From: Lojkania enalia
Taxonomy: Eukaryota; Ascomycota; Dothideomycetes; Pleosporales
Direction of reading: 5' to 3'
DNA length: 64,000 nt
NCBI GenBank assembly: GCA_010094045.1
Contig: ML986584.1
Coordinates: 372,001 to 436,000, forward strand
The translations under genes were made by a program, and so were the position numbers. Within the stretch, counting starts at the first letter, position 1. Each line of letters opens with the position of its first letter. Shown here piece by piece: positions 45,090-56,522 of this stretch. A model generated the notes under the pieces. The model searched no databases and was not told the DNA's origin. It was given only the letters and a program-made list of their open reading frames with translations.

Positions 45090-45683
45090 GTTGGAGAGAG
45101 GGAAGATGCTGTCTTCACGTGTAATGATTCAAAGGAGGGGATACGCGGAGCTTGCGGGGCAGTTGTCAAGGACAACGTTCGATCGAGGCTGTGTAGAAGT
45201 TAGAGAACCTAATTAGAAGTACAAGTAGTCGGTGAAGACATCAAATGCAAGAATAGAAAGGAAAGGAGCCGCCATTATGAGGTGGAGACGACATTTGGCT
45301 TGTGAACGTCAACCAAAGGTCTGCATTCCGGGAGCCGCATCTGAGCCGAGGTAAGCGCGACTGTCACGTGCGAGATTTTTGTGGATCAGCATTTCCGATC
45401 ATCTGAACGAATAATCTCCTCCTAATTATTTGTCCTTCATGCACACCTTCTGGCCTGGTCAGCTGGAAAAGGGGGTTGCGTCTTATTTTCGTTTGCATAT
45501 TAAATTCCCAGCCCGAAATACTGCTAGGATCTTGTGTCCACAACAGCCAATTGGCCAACAGACTCCGGTTCTACCCTTAGTAGACCCCTTTATGAGGGAG
45601 GAAGGCTCACTTTATATTAGCTGCTTCAAGAGCAAATCTAGGAATATCAACCCATAGTTTAGCTTTGCTTCGACCGATCTTGC
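45090..45683. other. Intergenic, no gene supported
   Basis: About 590 bp holding the carrier promoter and the 3' flank of the permease gene. Confidence 0.5.
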
Positions 45684-47414
45684 TCATTTCCCCGCAACCC
45701 TCTGCTCAAGTATCCTAAACGGCACGTACAACATCGCAGACAACACAAGGGCAACCTCAAACCCAATATCCCCAGTAGTCTCTGCAATAGGGCCCGTAAA
45801 CCAAGTCTGAGACATACCCGGGATCACGAGACAGAAGCAAAGAACGCCAGCGGCAATAGCAGCAATGCCCGGCGGAAGCTTTTTCGTGTCGTTCCAGGCA
45901 TATTCCTCTTCAGTATACGAGTCAAAATTCAAACCACGGAAGTATATGTGCTCAACACAGACAATCCCAATGAAGGCAGCAGACCAATATCCAATCATAC
46001 CAAGGAAGTTCTCCAGGTTGACGAAGAAGGATTTTGCTGCTTCGATGGCGACACCAATCACGATCGCTGTGATTACGATAGAAAAGATGACGCGAGGAAT
46101 GCGGAATAAATAGGGGAGGAGCATTTGGAAATTCAGCGTGATACTATACATGGTAGCCGCGAGGTTGCCAAGTATGCTAAACTGTTTGATGTCAGCGTGT
46201 GTGTAGGGGGACATAAGGCATTCGCTTACAGCCAGAATCACGGTCACAAATTGTCCGAAGCCCCCAGCAGGGTGTAGCATGGCTGCTAGAATACCGCTGG
46301 CGGAGTTTGATTCGTAGCCTGCCGTCCAGGAAGGAACGTTTGGGACCGCGCCGCCAATGGCCGCTCCTAGGATCATTAGGAGAATCGTGGGAAGTGCTAG
46401 TCCAACATACGTATACAAAGCGATCTGGACCCTACTAGAAGTAAGAATTGAGGCATTATGACTAGTGGAAAGGATAGCTTACGAGGGCGCCTTCGGGTGC
46501 ATATACGTCGAAAAATCGCTTGCTAACGCCGCCCATGGGAGTATGAAACTAGCAACTAGTCCTCCAAAAGACAGTACTTGCGCAGCAGTTGTAGGGGGAA
46601 CTTCAACTTGCGCACTCAAATGCTTGCCCCCACAACCGGTAGCGATAACGATCGAAATGACGGCGGGGATCCAAGCGAATTTTTCATAAATATGAAGAAT
46701 CTTGAACCCGCAGAAGGAAATTAGAAGCGAAAGGACAGCGATTATGACTATTCCAACGGTTGCATTGATTGTCCTGCCGTCTGTTACAGCTGAGAGAGCC
46801 TGGCCCCCGATGACGGAGTCAACGACACAGAAACCGGTGAGAGTTGCTAAGTTCAAAAGAATCAGGATCGAGACGAAGTATTTCCTAGATAGAATAAGTC
46901 CGTGCTGGATTGATATAATTGCTAGACGTGGCATACCCGAAGGAAAACCTAGCCTGAACAAGCTGGCGCATTCCTGTCCTAGGTCCCCATGTGCACATAT
47001 ATGCTACCGGTACTGTTGACACAAGCGTGAAGAAGAGAATAACCAGAGCGCAGTCCCTTAGGGACAGCCCGAAACTCAAGGTACCAACCATCCCAAATGT
47101 AATCCTTCGGAGCCACTTGTTAGCCCACTAGGCTCAGAAAGTCAGACCAAGAATGCTTACGGGAGCGGGTTTGTACTCATACAGAACCAAAGGAAAAAGA
47201 TATTGAAATACTGGGTCACAGTTCTGTCTTCGTAGGGAACGGGAATGCAGCCTCGAAGCTCAACATCGCCGCGCGAGTCTAATCTCGCAAATATGCGAGT
47301 CAGGGAGTCGTCATGTTCATTTCGTGTCCCATCTTGAACTTCAGTCCCGATATAAGGCTTTACACGGTTCTTGTCGGACGCGATGGTCTCGACGTCGACG
47401 GCGACCATTGTCAT
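45684..47414 (-). CDS. NCS1 purine-cytosine permease (Fcy2/Fcy21-like)
   Basis: Five minus-strand exons: 47414-47161, 47104-46937, 46884-46483, 46434-46230 and 46181-45684, total 508 aa; introns are 56, 52, 48 and 48 nt. Splicing restores NPLPITFGMVGTLSFGLSLRD, then QARFSFGKYFVSILILLNL and APSSRVQIALYTYVG. These are signatures of fungal NCS1 cytosine/purine permeases with about 12 membrane spans, plasma-membrane H+ symporters for cytosine, adenine, guanine or hypoxanthine. The fourth intron ends at TAGTAG, so two acceptors 3 nt apart could add or drop one residue; I chose the upstream TAG-end (46435). The last intron (46182-46229) is in frame with no stop. Substrate specificity is not resolved. 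Confidence 0.92.
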
Positions 47415-50400
47415 AAATTTTCTTACAGTGTCCTTTGAAAATGGTGGCTGTTACGTCACCCAATTGCAGAACCGAAATTCGTCCTCTTGACAAAGGTTGG
47501 GGATGATTTGGGTTGGTTATATTTTATGTCAAAAATAAGGTTTCAAATATGACTAGGCGTAGGTAGACGATCAGCAGATACCCGGGAGAATTTGCACCGG
47601 CAAGCGATATGGGCCTTGGTCTCGGCTGGAACGAGCCGACTAGTCACGATACGGCACTAGATATGGATGCGAGTTAGCGGTTTGATTTACCCACGGATAC
47701 CGATAAATTCTTTCCCATCAGAGACCTCACCAATTCCAGCAAAAGCGGATAGAAGCCCAGCCGCTAGATTGTAGGGGTGGCATCTGGGAATTGCTGTTGG
47801 AAATATCTACCGCGCCCGATAGTTGCCAATTAGAATTGTGTATATGAGACTATCTTGAGTAGAGATCTTTTTAACGTTATGGCTCCATGCTTTAGCATAA
47901 TTCTACTCTGCGGTAATTAGGTGTCGTAAATGAATAGGCCAAAACAGATCTGCTGCAAAGAGAAGTATCTGTGGGCTGCCTTTGCTTACATCCTCTCTTC
48001 GGGCCTCTTCTTTTGAGGAGAAGTTGTTGTAGTAGCTACAATATAAAATTCTGCTCCAAGATCTCTTTCATAACGAGCTGCGAATATTGGCTGGGAATGA
48101 CATTGACACGCCTCATACGGCATCTCATAGGTAAGCGAATAATAAAACTACCATGTGCATGTAATCATCCTAGCAATACTAATCATTTTTCTGGGCCCAT
48201 CGCAGTAGCATCCAAATCCATAAAAATCGGACGCGATTTTGCTCCTATCGTGCAATTGACTGTCCCATGGAATTTTTTGTATGCGATCTCAAATTTAGAG
48301 CAACACGAGACCGTCACTCCCAGAACAATATCCCAATTGCTAGAGATGTAATATGGAGTCTCCCGGCCATATTCTTGTTATCCTATTATCTTTGCTCAAT
48401 ATGTTTTACCTGTTCAACGACTTCTACTGCATCGACGTATGACCCCGAAGTCTGCTTAAAACTTAAGCATGATAGGGGTATATTGTCAGTAGTTCCATTG
48501 CCAGACTACGCACCGAAGTCAGGGCCTATTCCGAAGATCTTCGAACTAGGTCAGCTAATATCTCACGTTAAGACACACAACGGAGTGCCAATGGAACACA
48601 CAAGAGAAGCATAAATTTACCGAAGGTTCACTTACGATCTCGGCTTGCCTATCAACAAATAGCTTGATCTGAATCGTATCTGTGAACACCCTCTACGCAA
48701 CATCCTTGTTCTGTGACGAGCTCGTGGCTGAGACAGTGGAAATTTTTGTCCACATTCGCGAAGTTCGAGAATTCTGCAACAAACTTTGGAAGATCCAAGT
48801 ACACTAGCTTCAATATCAGCCACCTCTATGCCGATAGGCCTGAGGTTGAATCCGACTGCGATCTGGTGGCGGAGGGAGAGATCGACAAGAACTGAATTTA
48901 CGCCAGCCGAGGCTTGAAATGGAACAGTGCCAAGACTCATATCGCCAAATCTAGATACAAATGAGTCAGAGAAGTCAGTCAAATCAAAGGAGATTTGAAA
49001 TTGATCGGGTATCTGGACGACGGGTTGGAATAAGAATTATGCTTTAGAAAATATATGAGAGGGCACCCTGTTTTCCAAACCTTGTGTGAAGGCGCTGAGA
49101 CATAATTTATGTTTACCGTTGGCGTATGCAATTAGATAGCCGAGCCATGCCCGGAATCTTTACTAATTATCAATATCGCTACTGTCGCAGAAGCACTTTT
49201 ATCTAATGTACCGCAATGCCGAAAACCGAGGAGATTGTAAACAACGGGAACTCCAAATCATCGCTTACAGAGATATTTTCAGGAACTCTACGCAGGTACC
49301 TATATTGTTGGCAACTAGGGTAAGCTCACCACGTATAGGTACAACGAGACGTTTAAGAAAGCCGAAGAGTATTTGATACGCGCAGTGGGTAATTGCGACG
49401 TTAAGAACGGACTTCTTACTGGGGGGGGNNNNNNNNNNNNNNNNNNNNNNNNNNNNNNNNNNNNNNNNNNNNNNNNNNNNNNNNNNNNNNNNNNNNNNNN
49501 NNNTATATAACAACGGAGTATATAAGTGCAGGGCATATACAGGAGGCTCTATTTTTATACAGTGGCTAAGCTTTACTATATGGCTAGTTAGGTAGCATTT
49601 TGCTAAAGTCAATTTAACAATAAGGGAATAAGCTAAATATTGCACACACTCACGCACACACACCCCTACGGTAACTTATCTGCTAATTGTGCTTCTCCTT
49701 GCAGGATTTAGTCTCCGATTTTGAGGCAATGATCATCTTTGCTTAAGGACAATATAAGTATGAGCTATAAAGGATAGTTTTAGGTCAGAATTACAATTTC
49801 TTCAACTTTAGACTTTGTATAGATTTTGCTTGTTCTGGGAACTCGGGTCACTAGTAATTACTGTGTCTGGAGTATTTAATGTTTCTCTTGTTTGTGGCCT
49901 ATCTAGTAGGTACTTTAAAATAATATCACTTATTACGCCTCCGCGGAGTGCGATAATTGTGCGCCGTAAAAAGCTAATTTATACACGTTACTGTAATGAA
50001 CCCAGAAGACAAAGCTTCAACAAGATCATCAAACAGGTCATGGAATTGTCAGAATGTTAATTTTTGAGTGCAATTTCGCTAATGCGCCTTGATTTAACCT
50101 TAAACAATGATATATGATAGCTTAATGTCTAATGTAGCTGGACACCGTTGTAGAGCGCGTGGGGCCTCTTCAATACAGTATCTAAGAAAACATTACTCAG
50201 TAGGAAATTCCAAATGAAAAGTCTCTCAAGGAAAGCCGGCTCTCCAGTGTCCTAATTTTGAACATAGCTATGCAAAGCTGCGATGAAGGAACCGTATCCA
50301 AAGTTGAGCATTCCATATATTGAATGATATTCAAATAAAAAGGGTGCACAATAGGAACTCCTCCCCAAGCCTCTTCAACCAATATCAATTCCCAGAATGC

Positions 50401-50567
50401 CAATCATAACTCGCAGCACGTCTCACTACGCAAAGCCACCATCTTCGATACCCATTCCTTTCGTCTATGGCACAAGATGCTCATTTCCTCTTCCAAATCC
50501 TGAAAAGCACCGCCACTCCTCCGCCAACCCAGAACAAAATCGGAAAGGCCTACGCGTACCCTAATAT
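47415..50567. other. Gene-poor region with assembly gap
   Basis: 3.1 kb with high A+T and no supported gene. Frames at 48267-48614 (+) and 48632-48982 (-) are protein-length but unrecognised and partly start without ATG. A run of N marks a gap. A CA-rich patch lies near 49640-49665. Confidence 0.5.
49429..49503. other. Assembly gap (75 N)
   Basis: 75 undetermined bases directly after a run of eight G. The real distance and content are unknown; any frame crossing it is meaningless. Confidence 0.99.
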
Positions 50568-52373
50568 CTAGACGAAAAACCACCTTTTCCCAAGAATCTC
50601 CCACTTGTCCTCATCCAACTCTCCGCTAGCGCTCAACTCCATGATCCTCCCACACCTCCTCCTACCCTCCATCCACTCCTCCTCCCCAATGAAAGCACTC
50701 ACATCCTCCCTCGGGAACACCTGCGGCCAGAATGACTCATGAACGGCGTAGCACATAAACGCCCTGAGCACATCACCACCCTTTGTTCTCTCCCAAACAT
50801 GTTCTAAAACTTCGATCGAGAACGGGAGCGCCAGAGCCCCTACAAGCTGTTTCGATTCCCAGCGCATGCACGACATCAGCCAATTGCAAAATCCACTGAC
50901 CTTGAACCGAACACCAAACTCTAGATATGCGTCCACAAGACTAGCCAGATATTTCCTTGACTGGGGAGGCATAGTGCCGGGCATGGCGTCCGGGGCCGAG
51001 ACAAGCGAGAGGTTGTACGAGGACGGCGATTTGGGGTCGTCCTGGAGTGCGGCAAGAAGTTCGAGATGGTGGAGGCAGAGGTTGAAGTGCTGGATCTTGA
51101 CGCCATGTAGTGAAAGTAAGGATACGGCCGAGGCCTTTGCGGCATACGCTTCTGGTGTCATAGCTGCATATTGAGGCATCATCGAATCCGGGCTTGGACG
51201 GGGGTATGGGCCAAGAATTTGAGTGGGTGGATGAGCGTTCTCTTGATTAGAGGCCCAGAACTCCTCATCTGAGACCCCAAATGTCCAGATTATTCGTGGG
51301 AGCGCGTTTTTCAAGAGCGAGGCGTTGAAGGTGAGGAATGTGCGGCACCAGATCGGACGGCCTGGCTCGTCATCGAAGTAGATGCGCATCTTATTTGGCT
51401 TATCTGTCGTCCTTCTTTGCCAGCACCAGCGTTTAAAGAGATCTTGCGGGATAGCTGGATCTTGTTTTGCTACGGGAGGTAGGTTGACGTTAAGTGGCAG
51501 GTTGATTTGAAGCTTCCAAACAATCTTGAGATCAGGAGTGATATTGCGCTGAAATAAGTCGAAACTCTGGGATGGTCTCGATACAGTGCTTTTCCCCTGG
51601 TCATCGACGGTGATAGATCCATCAACCTCTATTGGATCACCATCCAAGTCGCTATAATCGTCTGAGCTGTCGCTCTTGCCATCCGATATTGCAATAACCT
51701 CCAGATTTGGGGCATCCTTTACGCCGGTATCCTCTTGAATGCGCTGAATGTCCTTGCTATCCGACACCACTATAGCTTCTTGATTTTGGCCTTCCTTCTT
51801 ACCAATCTCCTCTTGAAAATGGTCGATGTCCCTCTGAGCGCTCCTTCCAAGTTCACGTTGATATCGTCCTTCATCTTTGACTTCGGCCTCCCCAACACAA
51901 CCCTTCACCTCTTCCTCACGTACAGCCGCTCGGTGCCCACCTACCCGCACCCAATGCGCAACGCTCCATAGAACATCCCTGGGGATCTCTTCGCCCTCGT
52001 GGTCGAACGCCTCACTAACAACCTCCTCATCACTATGCACTATCAGGCCCTTCCCCTCCATCATATCCATAGCCTTGGTAAAAGGTTTCAATAGTTTGAA
52101 CCACTCACCCAGTTTCGCATAAATCTCCTCGCCTGTCAACTGTCCGTCGACACTCCAAGCTGTGGCCTGAGCCGCGATCTCGCGATGTAGATCCTCTAGC
52201 ACGCCTTCCCGAAGTCTAAGGCTGTTTTCGATATGGGCTGCCGGGGTAAGCAGGGCTAGAACGCTTTGTGAGAGAGTTTTTATTTGGGGGTGTTGTTGCT
52301 GTTGGCGTGATCGGCTTCGCTTTGGTCGGCCTTGTGGCAGGACGATGTCCTTTAATTTGGCTTTCGGAGGCAT
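50568..52373 (-). CDS. Uncharacterised 601-aa protein with SUMO-interaction-like motifs
   Basis: A single uninterrupted minus-strand frame of 601 codons with an ATG start (MPPKAKLKDIVLPQGRPKRS), whose basic Lys/Arg-rich beginning suggests nuclear location. The middle has a repeated hydrophobic-acidic pattern: EAIVVSDSKD and EVIAISDGKSDSSDD. Both resemble SUMO-interaction motifs, and an acidic Ser/Asp region follows. The C-terminal 300 residues look globular and conserved-like, rich in Trp/Phe/Leu (FKRWCWQRRTTD, RIIWTFGVSDEEFW, GFCNWLMSCMRW). I recognise no family. No intron is needed. The length and lack of stops support a real gene. The role is unknown. Confidence 0.75.
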   Translation of the reverse strand: MPPKAKLKDIVLPQGRPKRSRSRQQQQHPQIKTLSQSVLALLTPAAHIENSLRLREGVLEDLHREIAAQATAWSVDGQLTGEEIYAKLGEWFKLLKPFTKAMDMMEGKGLIVHSDEEVVSEAFDHEGEEIPRDVLWSVAHWVRVGGHRAAVREEEVKGCVGEAEVKDEGRYQRELGRSAQRDIDHFQEEIGKKEGQNQEAIVVSDSKDIQRIQEDTGVKDAPNLEVIAISDGKSDSSDDYSDLDGDPIEVDGSITVDDQGKSTVSRPSQSFDLFQRNITPDLKIVWKLQINLPLNVNLPPVAKQDPAIPQDLFKRWCWQRRTTDKPNKMRIYFDDEPGRPIWCRTFLTFNASLLKNALPRIIWTFGVSDEEFWASNQENAHPPTQILGPYPRPSPDSMMPQYAAMTPEAYAAKASAVSLLSLHGVKIQHFNLCLHHLELLAALQDDPKSPSSYNLSLVSAPDAMPGTMPPQSRKYLASLVDAYLEFGVRFKVSGFCNWLMSCMRWESKQLVGALALPFSIEVLEHVWERTKGGDVLRAFMCYAVHESFWPQVFPREDVSAFIGEEEWMEGRRRCGRIMELSASGELDEDKWEILGKRWFFV

Positions 52374-52890
52374 TGCGCTGAGGGCAGTGATTGATTAACT
52401 TTGCCGCATTGTGAATTGAAGAGTACATCTGGTGCAGGGGTGCTGCGGGTCGTAAGTTGAAGGTTGTTGCGAGGGGTATTTCTGTGGGAGGTGGTTAGAG
52501 GGAAATGTTGAAGCTATAGCATACGGTCGCCATGGAGATGCAACGCTGTTTATGACCTTGAGTGAAAGTAGACGGAAATGCTAAACATCATTCATTGCGA
52601 ATAAAGAAAATTGGGTATAATAGCCAATTCCCCATGAGATTCATAATAGAAATTACCTTGTAAGCCTTCCCCGCGGGGATTCACTCTTTGTACACTCCAG
52701 CCGAAATAAATTGAGCTCGAAACCTATCCACCCGTTGACCTGCATAAATAGCTCTACCGATCCTCCTAAAAGTAACGAGAAGCAAAGCGGATGCCTATGA
52801 TGTAAATTCCTAGAGCGAAACCTGCTGTGTCAGCTCCCCAGCCCCAGCCATCTCGTCTTTCTAAAGATGGGGTTACAGTTAGCAAATGCC
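52374..52890. other. Intergenic, no gene supported
   Basis: About 520 bp. The left part is the promoter of the 601-aa gene; the right part may contain the true last exon of the FCP1-like gene (see that entry). Confidence 0.45.
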
Positions 52891-54264
52891 TTAAGAAAGA
52901 GGGCTAGGTACAAAGAATATTAGGCCAGTCCTAATGCTAGAAAGGAAGGCCACTTTAGGTGAACTGCCACCTAGGTGGTTATTCTCCAAAGCCCAACTCC
53001 TACGAAGAAACAAGCCCGCTATCTGTACCCTGGTCTTACGTACCCAGTCATAGAACCATCGGCCATTCGCTTGGAAGGGCTCCTTTCTCATAAAGCTCGA
53101 TACGTCGTACTGCATCTTGACAACTTCGAGATATCCAGCAACCTCCCTCAGCACGTCGCTTTTCATTTCTTCAGCACTACCGTGAAACTCTGGTACTTGA
53201 AGGAGGTTGTGGGGCTGAGCGCTTGCTTTGAGTAGTGTGTCATCAATGAGAACCGTGTTGCGCTGTCCAAAGCGCTTGCCATGTTTGTATAATGGATGCA
53301 TGGTATGGACTTCCTCCTTACCCCAGACAAGTTCAAGGTTCTTGTATACTTGGACATTAAGATTGTAATGATGAGCAGTCAGGCCGAAAGTGTTCCGGGC
53401 CCAGGTACCGACAAGCATTGAGCGGTACTCCTCATCAAGAACGTTCTCAACTAGCACTTTGACGTTCTCCGGCTTCGCGCTCGACCAAATCATGACCGAA
53501 AAATTCTCGAATAGGTATTGCAAGAACGGCTTTAGGAAGGGGCGTGCAACCATACAGGTTGGATGGGTCCTTGCCCTTGGGCGATAAATGAGGGTGCCAT
53601 TGAGATCGAGAATAACCAAAACCTGGTTTGGAGGGTCGATAACGTACGGCTCTTCTGCGGTTTTCGCAAGATAGGCTTTATTCGGTTGCGGCGCTGGAAG
53701 CATTATCTTGGGGTCCTTCGTCTTTTTCGCTCGTGAGGCGGGTGCGCTAGTGGGCACATCGGTGGGTGGGTCACTGCGAGAGGGGTGAGGAAGCCGAGAA
53801 GGACTAAGAGCAGGAGGAATAGGAGCGTCAGCTAGCGGTGGTAGATAGCGCTGAGCATAGCATTGCTGACTATACCACTGCTGATTGTAGTGATATGGGT
53901 AGGGAAGCCTATATACTCCAAACGCCTGTGGTTCTGGCTGGCCCACGCCGTACGGATAGGCTGCCGAAGCCGTGAAGCCGGGCAAAGACGCGTTAAATAC
54001 CTGCCAATGCGGGTTTCCAGTATAGAACCGTGGCCGCAGATACATGTCGGGTCCATAGGCGGGCGGAGGCGCGGCCCATCTATACTGCTGCGAGGCTGAG
54101 GTGTGTGGAGGCGTGGATTGCGATCGCTCTGTGTCGCTAGGTTGCCTCCATGGGGGTATTCTCGCATGGCTAGACGACGGATGGTTATGCTCTTGATCGC
54201 TCATGATCGCGGTGATCTCCTGCGCACCACCAGGCTCGAGGTCCTGGGCGCTGGCCGTCTTCAT
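52891..54264 (-). CDS. FCP1/NIF-like HAD-fold protein with DLNGT motif
   Basis: Minus-strand frame of 457 codons from ATG 54264; an inner ATG at residue 21 (MSDQEHN) is an alternative start. Residues 1-200 are Pro/Ser/Tyr-rich and disordered. Residues about 212-385 form an FCP1-homology (NLI-interacting factor, TIM50-like) HAD domain: ILDLNGTL (D220, N222, T224), VMIWSSAKPENV and TVLIDDT (D341, D342). The second catalytic Asp of DxDxT is Asn here (DLNGT), so phosphatase activity may be altered or absent, as in TIM50-like members. The C-terminus is uncertain: after WFYDW (near 53040) a GTACGT donor could splice to a short exon ending E-L-G-F-G-E or to one ending near 52800. The unspliced tail looks like intron read-through. 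It is divergent from RRP36. Confidence 0.8.
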   Translation of the reverse strand: MKTASAQDLEPGGAQEITAIMSDQEHNHPSSSHARIPPWRQPSDTERSQSTPPHTSASQQYRWAAPPPAYGPDMYLRPRFYTGNPHWQVFNASLPGFTASAAYPYGVGQPEPQAFGVYRLPYPYHYNQQWYSQQCYAQRYLPPLADAPIPPALSPSRLPHPSRSDPPTDVPTSAPASRAKKTKDPKIMLPAPQPNKAYLAKTAEEPYVIDPPNQVLVILDLNGTLIYRPRARTHPTCMVARPFLKPFLQYLFENFSVMIWSSAKPENVKVLVENVLDEEYRSMLVGTWARNTFGLTAHHYNLNVQVYKNLELVWGKEEVHTMHPLYKHGKRFGQRNTVLIDDTLLKASAQPHNLLQVPEFHGSAEEMKSDVLREVAGYLEVVKMQYDVSSFMRKEPFQANGRWFYDWVRKTRVQIAGLFLRRSWALENNHLGGSSPKVAFLSSIRTGLIFFVPSPLS

Positions 54265-54654
54265 GGGTGTTAGCCGTGCTCAGACGGAGGAGGGTGAAGG
54301 AGAGATACCGTGGACAAGACTGTGCGGACGACATAAGGTAAGCTAGCAGGCAGGAGCCTTGGCAGGCAGGAAAGTGCTTGTCTATGCAGGAAGTGAAGTG
54401 AAGACAAACACAGCATCAGCCGCAGATGATGAAGGGTGGTGATAATAAGGCATCATGGCACGGGGATTGCTGCCCGCCCAGGCCAGATCCTTGGCAAGAC
54501 GTCGGGGCCTCGGCTGCTACTGCGCCGCCGCGCCGACCCTTTCTTGGAAGCCGCGGAAGCCCCACCGAAAGGAATTGTGGGCTCCAAAAGTTGAGGACAT
54601 ATGCCATATGCACACTGTGAAGACCCCCAGTCCCCTGCCCAACACCCGCGAGAA
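54265..54654. promoter_or_regulatory. Divergent promoter, FCP1-like gene / rrp36
   Basis: 390 bp between the start codons of the two genes. No specific site is assigned. Frames running through it show no family resemblance. Confidence 0.55.
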
Positions 54655-55762
54655 ATGCCGCTTTCGAAGAAGCTCGAGCGCAAGCTGCGGGCCACTGAGG
54701 ATGATTCGGACGCTTCGTCCTACTGGGAAGTCTCGGACAGATCGTCCCCATCCATAGTCGACACCGGTGAGGGCCCCGACATACGGGACACAGATTCCAG
54801 CGACCGGGAAGGGCCCGACGATGAGGAAATGGTGAGTGAGACCCTATCCTATCGCCACATGAATTGAAATACTTATGGTAATAATCAGTCCGATGTATCA
54901 GACGACGACCGCTATCAACAGCAGCTCAGTAAAGTCTCGTTCGGAGCGCTGGCCAAAGCGCAAGATGCGATCAGCCGAAAACGGAAGAGGGGCGAGGACA
55001 CCAGCGTGTCGCAGGAAAACAAACTAGAGGCTCTGCGGGAAAGGTTGCATGAACTGAAAGCAGAAAAAATTGTAAAGGATTCCAGGTCTAACAAGAAAGC
55101 GAAGATGTCTCCGAAGGCAGAGGAAGGAGAGGACAGCAAGGATGAGGAGGCGGGTAGCCACTCCGACTCCGACGGTGCTCCCCGCGCCCGTTCCAGCAAG
55201 CATGCTCCGGCTGTTCAATCGAGCAAGCGTGCAGTTACCCGCCGAAGAAACGTGATAGATGTCAAGAAGCCAGCTTCCCGAGACCCTCGTTTCGATCCTA
55301 TAGCCGGACGCCCTGATGCGAACACCTTCAAGAAGCGGTACGCTTTCCTGGATGACTACAAGGCTTCCGAAATGGCAGAGCTCCGCGCAACCATTAAGAA
55401 GGCCAAGAACGAAGCCGACAAGGAGAAGCTGAGGCGGAAATTACTCTCTATGGAGTCTCAGAAGAAGTCGCAGGACACAAAGGAGAAACAGCAGGAGATA
55501 GTGCGGGATCACAAGAAGCAGGAAAGGGAACTTATTAAGCAGGGCAAGAAGCCTTTCTACCTGAAGAAATGTAAGAGTACCTAGCTACTATTCGCTACAC
55601 CCTGCTAATAAATACGTTCTAGCCGAACAAAAGAAGCTCGCATTGATCGACAGATTTCAGAACATGAAGCCAAAGCAGCAAGACAAGGTAATTGAGCGAC
55701 GCCGCAAGAAGGCGGCAGCGAAGGAGCGCAAGAACATGCCAGCAGAACGCCGGACAGCATGA
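54655..55762 (+). CDS. rrp36: rRNA biogenesis protein RRP36
   Basis: Three exons: 54655-54831, 54889-55570 and 55623-55762, total 332 aa; introns are 57 and 52 nt. The C-terminal domain is diagnostic: KPASRDPRFDPIAGRPDANTF, then KRYAFLDDYKASEMAELRATI, KKQERELIKQGKKPFYLKK, and after splicing SEQKKLALIDRFQNMK, ending RRRKKAAAKERKNMP. RRP36 belongs to the SSU processome and is needed for early cleavages of pre-rRNA toward 18S in the nucleolus. The N-terminal half is acidic/Ser-rich and disordered with a Lys-rich nuclear signal. The start at 54655 gives MPLSKKLERKL. No anomaly. Confidence 0.95.
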
Positions 55763-56522
55763 AGCACCTCTCAATCGAAAGGAGCCTCAACCCAGTATCT
55801 GTTATCTATGAAATAGATTGACTCTGCCATGGAGTGCCGGCTAGGCCATTAAAAGCAGGGCATCCTGCATGTCAAAGACGATAATGAGGTAGAATAGAGG
55901 TATGCTAATACAGTTAGACCCACAGGTTCCGACCTCGGAACTCGTAGACTGCTCTGAGTACTGTACTGTAGTTGTAAGAGTAGAGCAATGAGCAAGTATA
56001 CTATGACTATATTATTCAATCTTCTACATACAGTGGCATGATAGAGCTGTCTGTAGATGCTATTTCACAAAATCACTCTGGACTCAACGCATTCAAGCCA
56101 CCAAACTTGCAACACACCCACCTTTCACAAAACTTTCTTGTGCACGCGCACTACCTATAATCCACTCGCAGATGCGGCTTCTAAAGCTAGATGGTGCTTT
56201 CGCATGAGATTGGTATCCTGATCTACAAGATCCCTGATAGTTGCAGGTAGCTAGGCGGGGCGGTTGCAAGCAGGGTTCTTAGCACCCGCCAGAAACGTCA
56301 TCGAACACCGACGTCATAAACACTGTTCCCAACCCCAGCCTCTCGTGGTTCTGCTTTTTAGGCGAGCCTCCCTGGTAACTGTGATTTGTTATTGGATTCT
56401 CTATTTGCTCGTAGGCTAGTAAACCGTGGTTCTCAATTTCTTTTCGTTTGTTCTAGTTTCCTTGATTGCCTCGAGTGTCTGGTAGCAACTACGCCATTAG
56501 CAGGTTCCACAAGATATCCATT
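55763..56522. other. Intergenic, no gene supported
   Basis: 760 bp between two plus-strand genes; A+T-rich 3' flank followed by the BTB gene promoter. Confidence 0.5.

Noticed and set aside
48632..48982. 116-codon minus-strand frame in the desert
   Set aside because: No recognisable family and no supporting splice sites; kept only as a remark in the region entry.
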